DNA of 42,520 nt, from positions 1 to 42,520 of the forward strand of contig NZ_JAMOLN010000070.1 in assembly GCF_024448165.1 (NCBI RefSeq). The letters are read 5' to 3'. Position numbers and translations under genes: made by a program. This document shows positions 15,455-22,978 of this stretch, in pieces. Position 1 is the first letter of the stretch. The number at the start of each line of letters is the position of its first letter. Under the pieces are notes generated by a model. It was not told the DNA's origin and did not search any database. It was given only the letters and a program-made list of their open reading frames with translations. The stretch is from Streptomyces longispororuber. Lineage in GTDB: Bacteria; Actinomycetota; Actinomycetes; Streptomycetales; Streptomycetaceae.

Positions 15455-15487
15455 GATGGTCTACACCACTCAGTGGTGTAGACCTGT
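15455..15487. promoter_or_regulatory. Double dre operator of nagE2 (DasR-type)
   Basis: Two 16-base sites, GATGGTCTACACCACT (15455-15470) and AGTGGTGTAGACCTGT (15472-15487), each match the DasR consensus (A-C/G-TGGTCTAGACCA-C/G-T) closely. One base separates them, and together they form a perfect palindrome with 13-base arms (15458-15470 and 15472-15484). The site lies about 70-100 bases upstream of the nagE2 start. Confidence 0.88.
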
Positions 15488-15567
15488 TGTAGCACGGTGA
15501 AGGCGGGATAAGGAACCCGTGATTCTTGTGGGGTGGAACATATGCGCCGCTGACGGCTCATACGTGA

Positions 15568-15604
15568 CGAAGGGCCCCCGGACCAGAGGTCCGGGGGCCC
15601 TTCG
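15568..15604. terminator. Terminator between nagE1 and nagE2
   Basis: Seventeen-base perfect arms (CGAAGGGCCCCCGGACC and its complement) with an AGA loop. It follows the nagE1 stop on the minus strand and makes nagE1 and nagE2 separate transcription units. Confidence 0.87.
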
Positions 15605-15626
15605 CGAGGGGCAGTTGGGCGGGGTC

Positions 15627-16913
15627 TCACGCCTTGGTGAGGTCCTCGACCTCCTCCTCGGGCTCGCGGCCCGGGGTCTTCAGATCGAACTTGGTGATCG
15701 CGAAGCGGAAGATCACGTAGTACACGACCGCGAAGCACAGACCGATCGGAATGATCATCCATGGCTTGGTGGCCAGGCCCCAGTTGATCACGTAGTCGAT
15801 CAGACCCGCCGAGAAGCTGAAGCCGTCCTTGACCCCGAGTCCCCAGGTCACCGCCATCGAGACACCGGTGAGCACCGCGTGCACCGCGTACAGCAGCGGG
15901 GCGATGAAGACGAAGGAGTACTCGATGGGCTCGGTGATACCGGTGACGAACGAGGTCAGCGCCAGCGAGAGCATCATGCCGCCGACCGCCTTGCGACGCT
16001 CCGGGCGTGCGCAGTGGTACATCGCCAGACAGGCCGCCGGGAGGGCGAACATCATGATCGGGAAGAAGCCCGTCTGGTAGATGCCCGCGGTCGGGTCGCC
16101 GCTCAGGAACATGTTGATGTCACCGTGCACGACCGTGCCGTCCGGCTTGGTGAACGAGCCGAACTGGAACCACAGCGGGACGTTCAGGAACTGGTGCAGG
16201 CCGATGACCAGCAGCGCGCGGTTGGCGACGCCGAAGATGCCGGAACCGATGGCGCCCAGGTCCTGCAGCCAGTTGGAGAAGGACTCCAGCGCGTCACCGA
16301 CCGGCGGCCAGATCCACAGGCAGATCACGGCGAAGACGATGCCGATGAACGCCATGATGATCGGGACGAGCCGGCGGCCGTTGAAGAAGCCGAGCCACGA
16401 GACCAGCTTGGTGCGGTGGTAGCGGACCCAGAAGAACGACGCCAGGAAGCCCATGATGATGCCGCCGAACACGCCCGGATTCTGGTACGTGAACGCGGCC
16501 ACCGTGCCGTCCGCCGCCTGGCAGCCCGTGGCCACCGCCTTCGCCCCGCTCGCACAGTCCACCGGGAACTGGTGCAGCACGCCCCGGTAGACGAGGAAGC
16601 CCGCCACCGCCGCGAGGGCCGTCGAGCCGTCCGCCTTCTTGGCCATGCCGATCGCGACACCGATGCAGAACAGCAGCGGCAGTCCGAGGTCGGCGTCGAG
16701 CAGGGCGCCACCGGCACCCGCGAAGACCTTCGCGACGTCGGTCCAGCCGAGCCCGTCGTCACCGAAGACGTCGGGCTGGCCGAGCCGGTTGACGATGCCG
16801 GCCGCAGGCAGCACGGCGATGGGCAACTGCAGGCTGCGCCCCATCTTCTGGAGACCCTGGAAGAAGTTGCTCCAGGGACTCGGCCGGGGTGCTGCGGCTG
16901 CGTTCGCGCTCAT
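15627..16913 (-). CDS. nagE1: N-acetylglucosamine PTS EIIC permease paralogue
   Basis: 428 residues from ATG 16913, with GGGAGG upstream; the open frame extends to 17012 across the dre-bearing promoter and was trimmed. It shares the same EIIC layout as the neighbouring paralogue: LPIAVLPAAGIVNRLGQPD, IGVAIGMAKKADGSTALAA, YHRTKLVSWLGFFNGRRLVP and FVTGITEPIEYSF. It has an extra segment with two Cys (DCASGAKAVATGC) in a loop near residue 140. The last 51 nucleotides are identical to those of the other paralogue. It is divergent from nagF, with a single near-perfect dre in the shared promoter region. Confidence 0.9.
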   Translation of the reverse strand: MSANAAAAPRPSPWSNFFQGLQKMGRSLQLPIAVLPAAGIVNRLGQPDVFGDDGLGWTDVAKVFAGAGGALLDADLGLPLLFCIGVAIGMAKKADGSTALAAVAGFLVYRGVLHQFPVDCASGAKAVATGCQAADGTVAAFTYQNPGVFGGIIMGFLASFFWVRYHRTKLVSWLGFFNGRRLVPIIMAFIGIVFAVICLWIWPPVGDALESFSNWLQDLGAIGSGIFGVANRALLVIGLHQFLNVPLWFQFGSFTKPDGTVVHGDINMFLSGDPTAGIYQTGFFPIMMFALPAACLAMYHCARPERRKAVGGMMLSLALTSFVTGITEPIEYSFVFIAPLLYAVHAVLTGVSMAVTWGLGVKDGFSFSAGLIDYVINWGLATKPWMIIPIGLCFAVVYYVIFRFAITKFDLKTPGREPEEEVEDLTKA

Positions 16914-16955
16914 GGGCGTCCTCCCGGAACAAGCCACGTTTGGCGGTCGTTGGAT

Positions 16956-16971
16956 ACTGGTGTAGACCAGT
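16956..16971. promoter_or_regulatory. dre operator shared by nagE1 and nagF (DasR-type)
   Basis: ACTGGTGTAGACCAGT differs from the symmetrical dre consensus by one base. It lies 43 bases ahead of nagE1 and 133 bases ahead of nagF, so one DasR dimer could control both directions. Confidence 0.88.
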
Positions 16972-17103
16972 TGCGGGACGGGTCGGTCCACGTGATCGTC
17001 ATCATTCGTCACGGCAGGGATGACCGCGCGCGAAGTTGGTCCAACCGTGGGTTACCGTGACAAAGCGGCCCATAGGCGGGCCCGGGAAAACAGGGAGAAC
17101 GAA

Positions 17104-17337
17104 ATGGCCACCAAGGCTGAGAAGATCGTCGCCGGGCTCGGCGGGCTCGACAACATCGAAGAGGTCGAGGGCTGCATCACCCGCCTGCGGACCGAGGTCA
17201 TCGACCCCTCCAAGGTCGACGAGGCGGCGCTGAAGGCCGCCGGCGCCCACGGAGTCGTGAAGATGGGCACCGCGATCCAGGTCGTCATCGGCACCGACGC
17301 CGACCCGATCGCCGCCGACATCGAAGACATGATGTGA
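17104..17337 (+). CDS. nagF: PTS EIIB component for GlcNAc
   Basis: 77 residues from ATG 17104, with GGGAGAAC upstream. It is a stand-alone EIIB domain of the glucose family: AEKIVAGLGGLDNIEEVEGC ends at the phospho-cysteine C24, followed by ITRLRTEVIDPSKVDEA and GVVKMGTAIQVVIGTDADP. It passes phosphate from EIIA to sugar bound by NagE1 or NagE2, which lack their own EIIB. EIIA, HPr and EI are not in this window. A strong terminator follows. Confidence 0.93.
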   Translation: MATKAEKIVAGLGGLDNIEEVEGCITRLRTEVIDPSKVDEAALKAAGAHGVVKMGTAIQVVIGTDADPIAADIEDMM

Positions 17338-17353
17338 CCTGCTGAGGCCACGT

Positions 17354-17398
17354 CGGCGAAGGCCCCGCCCCCGCACACAGGGGGTGGGGCCTTCGCCG
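17354..17398 (+). terminator. Terminator after nagF
   Basis: Nineteen-base arms (17354-17372 and 17380-17398) with one G-U pair and a GCACACA loop. rph starts 20 bases later, so its promoter must overlap this region. Confidence 0.87.
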
Positions 17399-17418
17399 TA
17401 CCCGATACGCTCACCCCT

Positions 17419-18153
<735 letters not shown>

Positions 18154-18228
18154 CTGCTTGGCCAGGTAAAGAAATCCCCAAGTAAGGTGGCGGTCGTACA
18201 GCAACCGCACAGCCACCGACTGCGTCAC

Positions 18229-18271
18229 TACGGACAGGTGGACGGCACACGACGCCGTTCTCCTGTCCGTA
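18229..18271 (+). promoter_or_regulatory. Leader hairpin ahead of the lipoprotein gene
   Basis: Perfect ten-base arms TACGGACAGG (18229-18238) and CCTGTCCGTA (18262-18271), with ACGGC/GCCGT pairing inside. It ends five bases before the GGGGAGG ribosome binding site. It has no U-tract, so a processing or stability element is as likely as a terminator for rph. Confidence 0.5.
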
Positions 18272-18291
18272 CTTCAGGGGAGGACCGTTCC

Positions 18292-18684
18292 ATGGCCGCG
18301 CGCCGTCACCGACGTACCGCCGTAATAGCCGTAGCCGCGGCACTGATCGCGGCCCCGGCCGCCGTCGGCTGCTCGGCAGTCGACAAGGCCCTCGACTGCG
18401 TCCAGACCGCCGACTCCATCGCCGACAGCGTCACCGACCTGCAGACGGCCGTGGAGAACGCGGCGAACGACCCGGGCCAGGCCGACGAGGCGCTCGACTC
18501 CATCGACAAGAACCTCGACAAGATCGGCGACAAGACCGACAACGCCGACGTGTCGAAGGCGGTCGACGACCTCAACAAGGCGGTGGGCAACGTCCGCACG
18601 GCCATCAAGAACGGCGACGAGACGCCCGACGTCACCCCCGTCACGGACGCGGCGGGCGAACTGACCAAGGTCTGCACCCCGTAA
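18292..18684 (+). CDS. Small secreted lipoprotein-like protein, function unknown
   Basis: 130 residues from ATG 18292, with GGGGAGG upstream. The N-terminus RRHRRTAVIAVAAALIAAP and AVGCSAVD look like a lipoprotein signal with Cys27 as lipidation site, although the lipobox (AVGC) is not ideal. The mature part is acidic and helical with a repeating seven-residue-like pattern (DSIADSVTDLQTAVEN, SIDKNLDKIGDKTDN, VDDLNKAVGNVRTAIKN). A second Cys (DCVQT) and a near-terminal Cys (KVCTP) could form a disulfide. It sits between rph and rdgB; no family role is recognised. Confidence 0.8.
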   Translation: MAARRHRRTAVIAVAAALIAAPAAVGCSAVDKALDCVQTADSIADSVTDLQTAVENAANDPGQADEALDSIDKNLDKIGDKTDNADVSKAVDDLNKAVGNVRTAIKNGDETPDVTPVTDAAGELTKVCTP

Positions 18685-18694
18685 TACTGGGGGC

Positions 18695-19300
18695 ATGACC
18701 CGCCTCATCCTCGCCACCCGTAACAACGGCAAGATCGTCGAACTCCGCGCGATCCTCGCCGACGCAGGCCTGCCCCACGACCTCGTCGGCGCGGACGCGT
18801 ACCCCGACGTCCCCGACGTCCGGGAGACCGGCGTCACCTTCGCCGAGAACGCCCTCCTCAAGGCCCACGCCCTCGCCCGGGCCACCGGCCTGCCCGCGGT
18901 CGCCGACGACTCCGGCCTCTGCGTCGACGTCCTCGGCGGCGCCCCCGGCATCTTCTCCGCCCGCTGGGCCGGCCGCCACGGTGACGACAAGGCGAACCTC
19001 GACCTCCTCCTCGCCCAGCTCGGCGACATCGACGACGACGTCCACCGCGGCGCCCACTTCGCGTGCGCCGCGGCCCTCGCCCTGCCGGACGGCACGGAGC
19101 GCGTGGTGGAGGGCCAGATGCGCGGCGTCCTGCGCCACGCACCGGCCGGCACGAACGGCTTCGGCTACGACCCGATCCTCCAGGTCGAGGGGGACACGCG
19201 GACGGCTGCCGAGCTGAGCCCCGACGAGAAGAACGCGATCTCGCACCGGGGGAAGGCGTTTCGGGCTCTGGTGCCGGTGGTGCGGGAGTTGTTGGGCTGA
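18695..19300 (+). CDS. rdgB: RdgB/HAM1 family non-canonical purine NTP pyrophosphatase
   Basis: 201 residues. It hydrolyses dITP, dXTP and ITP to monophosphates and so cleans the nucleotide pool. Motifs include RLILATRNNGKIVELRAIL (substrate loop), VTFAENALLKAHALA, VADDSGLCVDVLGGAPGIFS (catalytic Asp pair region), GTNGFGYDPIL and the C-terminal ELSPDEKNAISHRGKAFRAL. It starts ten bases after the lipoprotein stop and ends at a bidirectional terminator. Confidence 0.96.
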   Translation: MTRLILATRNNGKIVELRAILADAGLPHDLVGADAYPDVPDVRETGVTFAENALLKAHALARATGLPAVADDSGLCVDVLGGAPGIFSARWAGRHGDDKANLDLLLAQLGDIDDDVHRGAHFACAAALALPDGTERVVEGQMRGVLRHAPAGTNGFGYDPILQVEGDTRTAAELSPDEKNAISHRGKAFRALVPVVRELLG

Positions 19301-19307
19301 GCACGGG

Positions 19308-19335
19308 AAAAGCGCTCCCCGGAGGGAGCGCTTTT
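19308..19335. terminator. Bidirectional terminator between rdgB and the tRNA gene
   Basis: AAAAGCGCTCCC and GGGAGCGCTTTT (12 bases each) around CGGA. It gives a run of T on either strand and terminates both rdgB and the convergent tRNA. Confidence 0.88.
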
Positions 19336-19342
19336 CTTCGCG

Positions 19343-19417
19343 TGGGCCCGGTGGGACTCGAACCCACGACACACCGGACCTAAACCGGCGCCCTCTGGCC
19401 AGCTGGGGTACGGACCC
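19343..19417 (-). tRNA. tRNA with anticodon UAG (Leu by code), atypical short variable arm
   Basis: 75 nt cloverleaf on the minus strand: acceptor GGGTCCG pairing with CGGGCCC (one G-U), A73; TA at positions 8-9; D-arm with a three-pair CCC/GGG stem and a large loop containing GG; anticodon stem GCCGG/CCGGT (one G-U) with loop TTTAGGT; variable region of only five bases (GTGTC); T-arm GTGGG-TTCGAGT-CCCAC. CCA is not encoded. The anticodon reads CUA (Leu), but bacterial tRNA-Leu normally has a long variable arm. The body, especially the T-arm, looks like a class I tRNA such as tRNA-Ile. A terminator follows directly. Confidence 0.85.
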
Positions 19418-19454
19418 TTGCGGGCCACTCTACTGGGTGAGGTGATGGCGATCG

Positions 19455-19500
19455 GCGAAATGAAAATCGGACTGTCGCGCCCGAAATGCGGGACAGCCCG
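19455..19500 (-). terminator. Terminator of the MHS transporter gene
   Basis: Arms 19468-19476 (CGGACTGTC) and 19492-19500 (GACAGCCCG) pair with one G-U, and CGC/GCG pairs inside. On the minus strand a GATTTTCATTT tract follows, as expected for an intrinsic terminator. Confidence 0.8.
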
Positions 19501-19536
19501 ATGGGTGTGGGCGGACCGCATAAGGCGGGCGGGCGG

Positions 19537-21039
19537 TCAGAACTTCGGCACCGGAGCCTGCGCCTCCACCATCTCCGCCGCCTCCTCCTCGGTCTCCACC
19601 GACGGCGGGGACCCGGCCAGCGGCTGCTGGGCCGTCTCCTTCATGCAGGCCACCGCGATCACGCCGACCAGGGCCGCGGCCATCGCGTAGTACGCGGGCA
19701 TCATGTCGGTCCCGGTCACGCTGATCAGGGCCGTGATCACCAGCGGGGTCGTACCGCCGAAGATCGACGCCGAGAGGTTGTAGCCGACCGAGAGGGAGCC
19801 GTAGCGGACCTGTGTCGGGAACAGGGCCGGAAGCGCCGCCGACATCGTGCCGAGCATGCAGACCAGGGAGAGGCCCAGCATCAGCATGCCGAGCGAGACG
19901 GCCCACAGGGCGCCGTTCTTGACCAGCAGGAACGAGGGGATGGAGAGGACGAAGAAGCCGAGCATGCCGGCCATCAGGAGCGGCTTGCGGCCGAAGCGGT
20001 CGGAGAGCTTGCCGACCTGGTTGATGACGCACATCAGGACGATCATCGTCGCGATGAGGATGAGCAGGCCGTGCGTCTCCGAGTAGCCCATCTCGTCCGA
20101 GAGGTACGTCGGCATGTACGACAGGAGCATGTAGTCGGTGATGTTGTACGCGCCGACCAGGCAGATGCACAGGATGAGCGTCGGCCAGTAGTCGCGGAAG
20201 ATCTTCGCCAGGTCGCCCTTGGCCGTCGTCTCCACGGTGGACGCCGCGTCCGTCGCCTTGTGGGACGACTCGTCCTCCAGTTTCTGGAAGGCGGGGGTCT
20301 CGTCCAGGCGCAGTCGCAGGTAGAGGCCGACGAGGCCGATCGGTCCCGCGACCAGGAACGGGACGCGCCAGCCCCAGGACTCCATGCCGTCGCTGCCGAG
20401 CCAGGTGGTGAGGATCGTGACCAGGCCGGCCGCGCCCACGTAACCGGCGAGCGTGCCGAACTCCAGGAAGCTGCCGAAGTAGCCGCGGCGCTTGTCGGGG
20501 GCGTACTCGGCGATGAAGGTGGAGGCGCCGCCGTACTCGCCGCCCGTGGAGAAGCCCTGGATCAGGCGGAAGAGGATCAGCAGGACCGGGGCCCAGAAGC
20601 CGATGGTGGCGTACGACGGGATCAGGCCGATGGCGAAGGTGCCGACCGCCATCAGGATCATGGTCATCGCCAGGACCTTCTTGCGGCCGATCTTGTCACC
20701 CATCGGGCCGAACACCATGCCGCCGATGGGGCGCACCAGGAAGGACACGGCGAAGGTCGCGAACGACGAGATCAGCTGGACCGTGTCGTTCCCGGACGGG
20801 AAGAAGACATGGCCGATCGTCACCGCCAGATAGGAGTAGATGCCGAAGTCGAACCACTCCATGGCGTTGCCGAGCGAGGCCGCCTTGACCGCCCTCTTCA
20901 CCGCGGCGTCGTCGGTGACGGTGATGTCGGTACGGCGCAGCGGCGGGTTCTTGCGCCGTTTGACGGCGCGGAACAGTGCCCGGTGACGCTTGACCGCCTC
21001 CGGGTCGGGCGCCGGCCCTTCCTCGGTCTCGGTGGTCAT
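19537..21039 (-). CDS. MHS-family MFS transporter (ProP-like proline/betaine type)
   Basis: 500 residues with 12 predicted helices. Metabolite:H+ symporter hallmarks: SLGNAMEWFDFGIYSYLAV in helix 1, RPIGGMVFGPMGDKIGRKK (MFS motif A), FSTGGEYGGASTFIAEYAP in helices 4-5, and GKLSDRFGRKP in the second half. A ProP-like proton symporter for proline, glycine betaine or a related osmolyte is most likely; other MHS substrates cannot be excluded. The cytosolic N-terminus of about 55 residues is charged, and the C-terminus carries a 30-residue acidic tail without the ProP coiled coil. GAGAAGGG lies upstream of ATG 21039. Confidence 0.9.
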   Translation of the reverse strand: MTTETEEGPAPDPEAVKRHRALFRAVKRRKNPPLRRTDITVTDDAAVKRAVKAASLGNAMEWFDFGIYSYLAVTIGHVFFPSGNDTVQLISSFATFAVSFLVRPIGGMVFGPMGDKIGRKKVLAMTMILMAVGTFAIGLIPSYATIGFWAPVLLILFRLIQGFSTGGEYGGASTFIAEYAPDKRRGYFGSFLEFGTLAGYVGAAGLVTILTTWLGSDGMESWGWRVPFLVAGPIGLVGLYLRLRLDETPAFQKLEDESSHKATDAASTVETTAKGDLAKIFRDYWPTLILCICLVGAYNITDYMLLSYMPTYLSDEMGYSETHGLLILIATMIVLMCVINQVGKLSDRFGRKPLLMAGMLGFFVLSIPSFLLVKNGALWAVSLGMLMLGLSLVCMLGTMSAALPALFPTQVRYGSLSVGYNLSASIFGGTTPLVITALISVTGTDMMPAYYAMAAALVGVIAVACMKETAQQPLAGSPPSVETEEEAAEMVEAQAPVPKF

Positions 21040-21106
21040 GGGGTGGATCCCTTCTCTGGACGCAATCGGTGCCAGGGGATCACTTGCTCGATGGTGGCGG
21101 TCGCAA

Positions 21107-21136
21107 ACGAAAGTCCCCGTCCGAGGGGACTTTCGT
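21107..21136 (-). terminator. Terminator after bcp
   Basis: Perfect 12-base arms ACGAAAGTCCCC and GGGGACTTTCGT with loop GTCCGA, between the bcp stop and the start of the MHS transporter gene on the same strand. Confidence 0.82.
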
Positions 21137-21173
21137 CACAGCGCGGGTACCCGGTGGGGTCGTCCGGAATCGG

Positions 21174-21641
21174 TCAGATGCCGAGGTCCTTGATGATCTT
21201 CGCCACGTGGCCGGTCGCCCGGACGTTGTAGAGGGCGTGCTCGACCTTGCCCTCCTCGTCCACGACGATCGTGGAGCGGATGACGCCCATGTAGGTCTTG
21301 CCGTAGTTCTTCTTCTCGCCGAACGCGCCGTACGCCTCCAGGACCTTCTTGTCGGGGTCGCCGACGAGCGTGACCTTGAGGTTCTCCTTCTCGCGGAACT
21401 TGGCGAGCTTCTCCGGCTTGTCGGGGGAGACGCCGATGACGTCGTAGCCGGCGGCGGCCAGCAGGTCGAGGTTGTCCGTGAAGTCGCAGGCCTGCTTGGT
21501 GCAGCCGGGGGTCAGCGCCGCGGGGTAGAAGTAGACGATCGTCTTGCGGCCCTTGTGGTCGGCGAGGGAGACCTCGTTGCCGTCGGCGTCGGGGAGGGTG
21601 AAGGCCGGGGCGGTGTCGCCGGGCTGCAGTCGCTCGCTCAT
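21174..21641 (-). CDS. bcp: Thioredoxin-dependent peroxiredoxin (Bcp/PrxQ)
   Basis: 155 residues. It reduces hydroperoxides using thioredoxin. The peroxidatic Cys is C47 in ALTPGCTKQACDF and the resolving Cys is C52, five residues later, as in atypical two-Cys Bcp proteins. Other marks are APAFTLPDADG, TIVYFYPAA, VIGVSPDKPEKLAKF and NYGKTYMGVIRSTIVVDEEG. The start ATG 21641 follows AAGGAG by 11 bases; the open frame continues upstream without family sequence. It is divergent from the DUF3618 gene. Confidence 0.95.
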   Translation of the reverse strand: MSERLQPGDTAPAFTLPDADGNEVSLADHKGRKTIVYFYPAALTPGCTKQACDFTDNLDLLAAAGYDVIGVSPDKPEKLAKFREKENLKVTLVGDPDKKVLEAYGAFGEKKNYGKTYMGVIRSTIVVDEEGKVEHALYNVRATGHVAKIIKDLGI

Positions 21642-21775
21642 GTCGCTCGCATCTCCTTGCGGGTGGGTGACTCCGGACGAGCGTAATGGGCGTAATGGGG
21701 GTGCCGGGGGGTGGCGGTAGCCGCGAGCTGACAGACTGTCCACCACCTATACGCAGCGACCATGGAGGCAGCGCG

Positions 21776-22114
21776 GTGTCGGACACGTCGAGTACGCCGG
21801 ATACGCGGACGCCGGCGCAGATCGAGGCGGACATCAAGCGCCGCCGCGAGACCCTCGCCGAGACCCTCGACGAGATCGGGATCCGGGTCCATCCGAAGAC
21901 GATCGTCGGCGACGCCAAGGCCAAGCTGGTGTCGAACGTCGACCACACGCTCGGGCGGGCGTACGTCGGGGCCAACCGGCTCGTCTCGGACGTGAAGGGC
22001 CAGTTCGTCTCGGAGGAGGGCGCGCCGCGCCTGGAGCGGATCGTGCCGGTCGCGCTCGTCGTGGTCGGGGTCGTCGGGCTCCTCGCGCTGAACTCGCGGC
22101 GCCGCAAGGGCTGA
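21776..22114 (+). CDS. DUF3618 domain membrane protein
   Basis: 112 residues from GTG 21776, with GGAGG seven bases upstream. The DUF3618 core is RTPAQIEADIKRRRETLAET, then LDEIGIRVHPKTIVGDAKAK. One C-terminal helix (ERIVPVALVVVGVVGLLAL) is followed by a basic end SRRRKG. The soluble N-terminal part is a charged amphipathic region that probably lies along the membrane. The function is unknown. It stands between bcp (divergent) and a GroES-like gene. Confidence 0.87.
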   Translation: MSDTSSTPDTRTPAQIEADIKRRRETLAETLDEIGIRVHPKTIVGDAKAKLVSNVDHTLGRAYVGANRLVSDVKGQFVSEEGAPRLERIVPVALVVVGVVGLLALNSRRRKG

Positions 22115-22158
22115 CCCGAAGGCGTACACGGGCGCGTGGGACAGGTAGGTTCATCGGC

Positions 22159-22503
22159 GTGAGCGAGAAGACCCACCACGACGACAAGTTGCCCATCCGC
22201 ATGCTGCACGACCGTGTGCTCGTGCGGCAGGACTCCGCGGAGGGCGAGCGGCGCAGCGGCGGCGGCATCCTGATCCCCGCCACGGCGGCGGTCGGCAAGC
22301 GCCTGGCCTGGGCCGAGGTCGTGGCCGTCGGGCAGAACGTGCGGACCGTGGAGCCGGGTGACCGGGTGCTGTACGACCCGGAGGACCGGGCGGAGGTCGA
22401 GGTGCGCGGGACCGCGTACGTGCTGATGCGCGAGCGGGACCTGCACGCCGTGGCGGCCGACCGCTTCGAGGGCTCCGAGGATTCGACGGGCCTGTACCTC
22501 TAG
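22159..22503 (+). CDS. GroES-family co-chaperonin-like protein
   Basis: 114 residues from GTG 22159. The chaperonin-10 pattern is visible: PIRMLHDRVLVRQDS, GGILIPATAAVGKRLAWAEVVAVGQN, VEPGDRVLYDPEDRAEVEVRG and YVLMRERDLHAV. It differs from normal GroES in having a 12-residue charged N-terminal extension, a shorter mobile-loop region and an extra acidic tail, and no groEL is nearby. It is probably a second, divergent GroES-like protein rather than the main co-chaperonin. A strong terminator follows. Confidence 0.82.
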   Translation: MSEKTHHDDKLPIRMLHDRVLVRQDSAEGERRSGGGILIPATAAVGKRLAWAEVVAVGQNVRTVEPGDRVLYDPEDRAEVEVRGTAYVLMRERDLHAVAADRFEGSEDSTGLYL

Positions 22504-22512
22504 AGTCTGCCG

Positions 22513-22548
22513 AAGGGGCTGGTGACCACCGTCACCAGCCCCTTTTAC
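22513..22548 (+). terminator. Terminator after the GroES-like gene
   Basis: Fourteen-base perfect arms (22513-22526 and 22531-22544) around CACC, the second arm running into TTTTAC. Confidence 0.9.
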
Positions 22549-22573
22549 GCGTTCTTTGCTACCTTGGAGTCAT

Positions 22574-22652
22574 CCCGACGAGACGCGCCGTACCGGGCAA
22601 GCAGTGCTGGCAAAGACGACGCACCCCCTGTTGAAGCAACTGACGGAGGTGC
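22574..22652 (+). promoter_or_regulatory. Guanidine-III (ykkC-III) type riboswitch with ribosome-site switch
   Basis: The aptamer contains CCCGACGAG, GCGCCGTACCGGG and AAGACGACGC in the order known for guanidine-III RNAs. P1 pairs CCCG (22574-22577) with CGGG (22594-22597); the pseudoknot pairs GCGCCGT (22585-22591) with ACGACGC (22616-22622), with one C-A mismatch. Downstream, GCACCCCC (22621-22628) can pair with GGAGGTGC (22645-22652), which contains the Shine-Dalgarno, around a nested GTTG-AAG-CAAC stem. The two pairings share G22621 and C22622, so ligand binding would be expected to free the ribosome site of the guanidinium exporter gene. Confidence 0.85.
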
Positions 22653-22657
22653 CTCTC

Positions 22658-22978
22658 ATGGCCTGGGTCCTGATCGTGATCGCCGGACTGCTCGAGGTCG
22701 GCTGGTCGATCGGCATGAAGTTCACGGACGGGTTCACCCGCCTGTGGCCGAGTGTCTTCACCGGCGCCGGCATCGTCACCAGCATGGTGCTGCTGTCCTA
22801 CGCGGCCAAGTCCCTGCCCATCGGTACCGCCTACGGCGTGTGGGTGGGCATCGGCGCCGCGGGCGCGGCCGTCGTCGGCATGCTGGTCCTCGGCGAACCG
22901 GCGACGGCCGCTCGGATCTTCTTCATCGCGCTGCTTCTTGTGGCGATCGTCGGCCTGAAGGTGACATCAGGCCATTGA
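22658..22978 (+). CDS. gdx: Guanidinium exporter (SMR family, Gdx/SugE type)
   Basis: 106 residues, four helices. It follows the Gdx subtype of small multidrug resistance proteins: VLIVIAGLLEVGWSIGMKFT carries the essential helix-1 glutamate (E13), followed by DGFTRLWPSVFT, SLPIGTAYGVWVGIGAAGA and GEPATAARIFFIALLLVAIV. It works as a dual-topology dimer exchanging guanidinium for protons. The riboswitch directly upstream supports the substrate. ATG 22658 follows GGAGG. Its last 56 bases overlap the convergent penicillin-binding protein gene. Confidence 0.95.
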   Translation: MAWVLIVIAGLLEVGWSIGMKFTDGFTRLWPSVFTGAGIVTSMVLLSYAAKSLPIGTAYGVWVGIGAAGAAVVGMLVLGEPATAARIFFIALLLVAIVGLKVTSGH

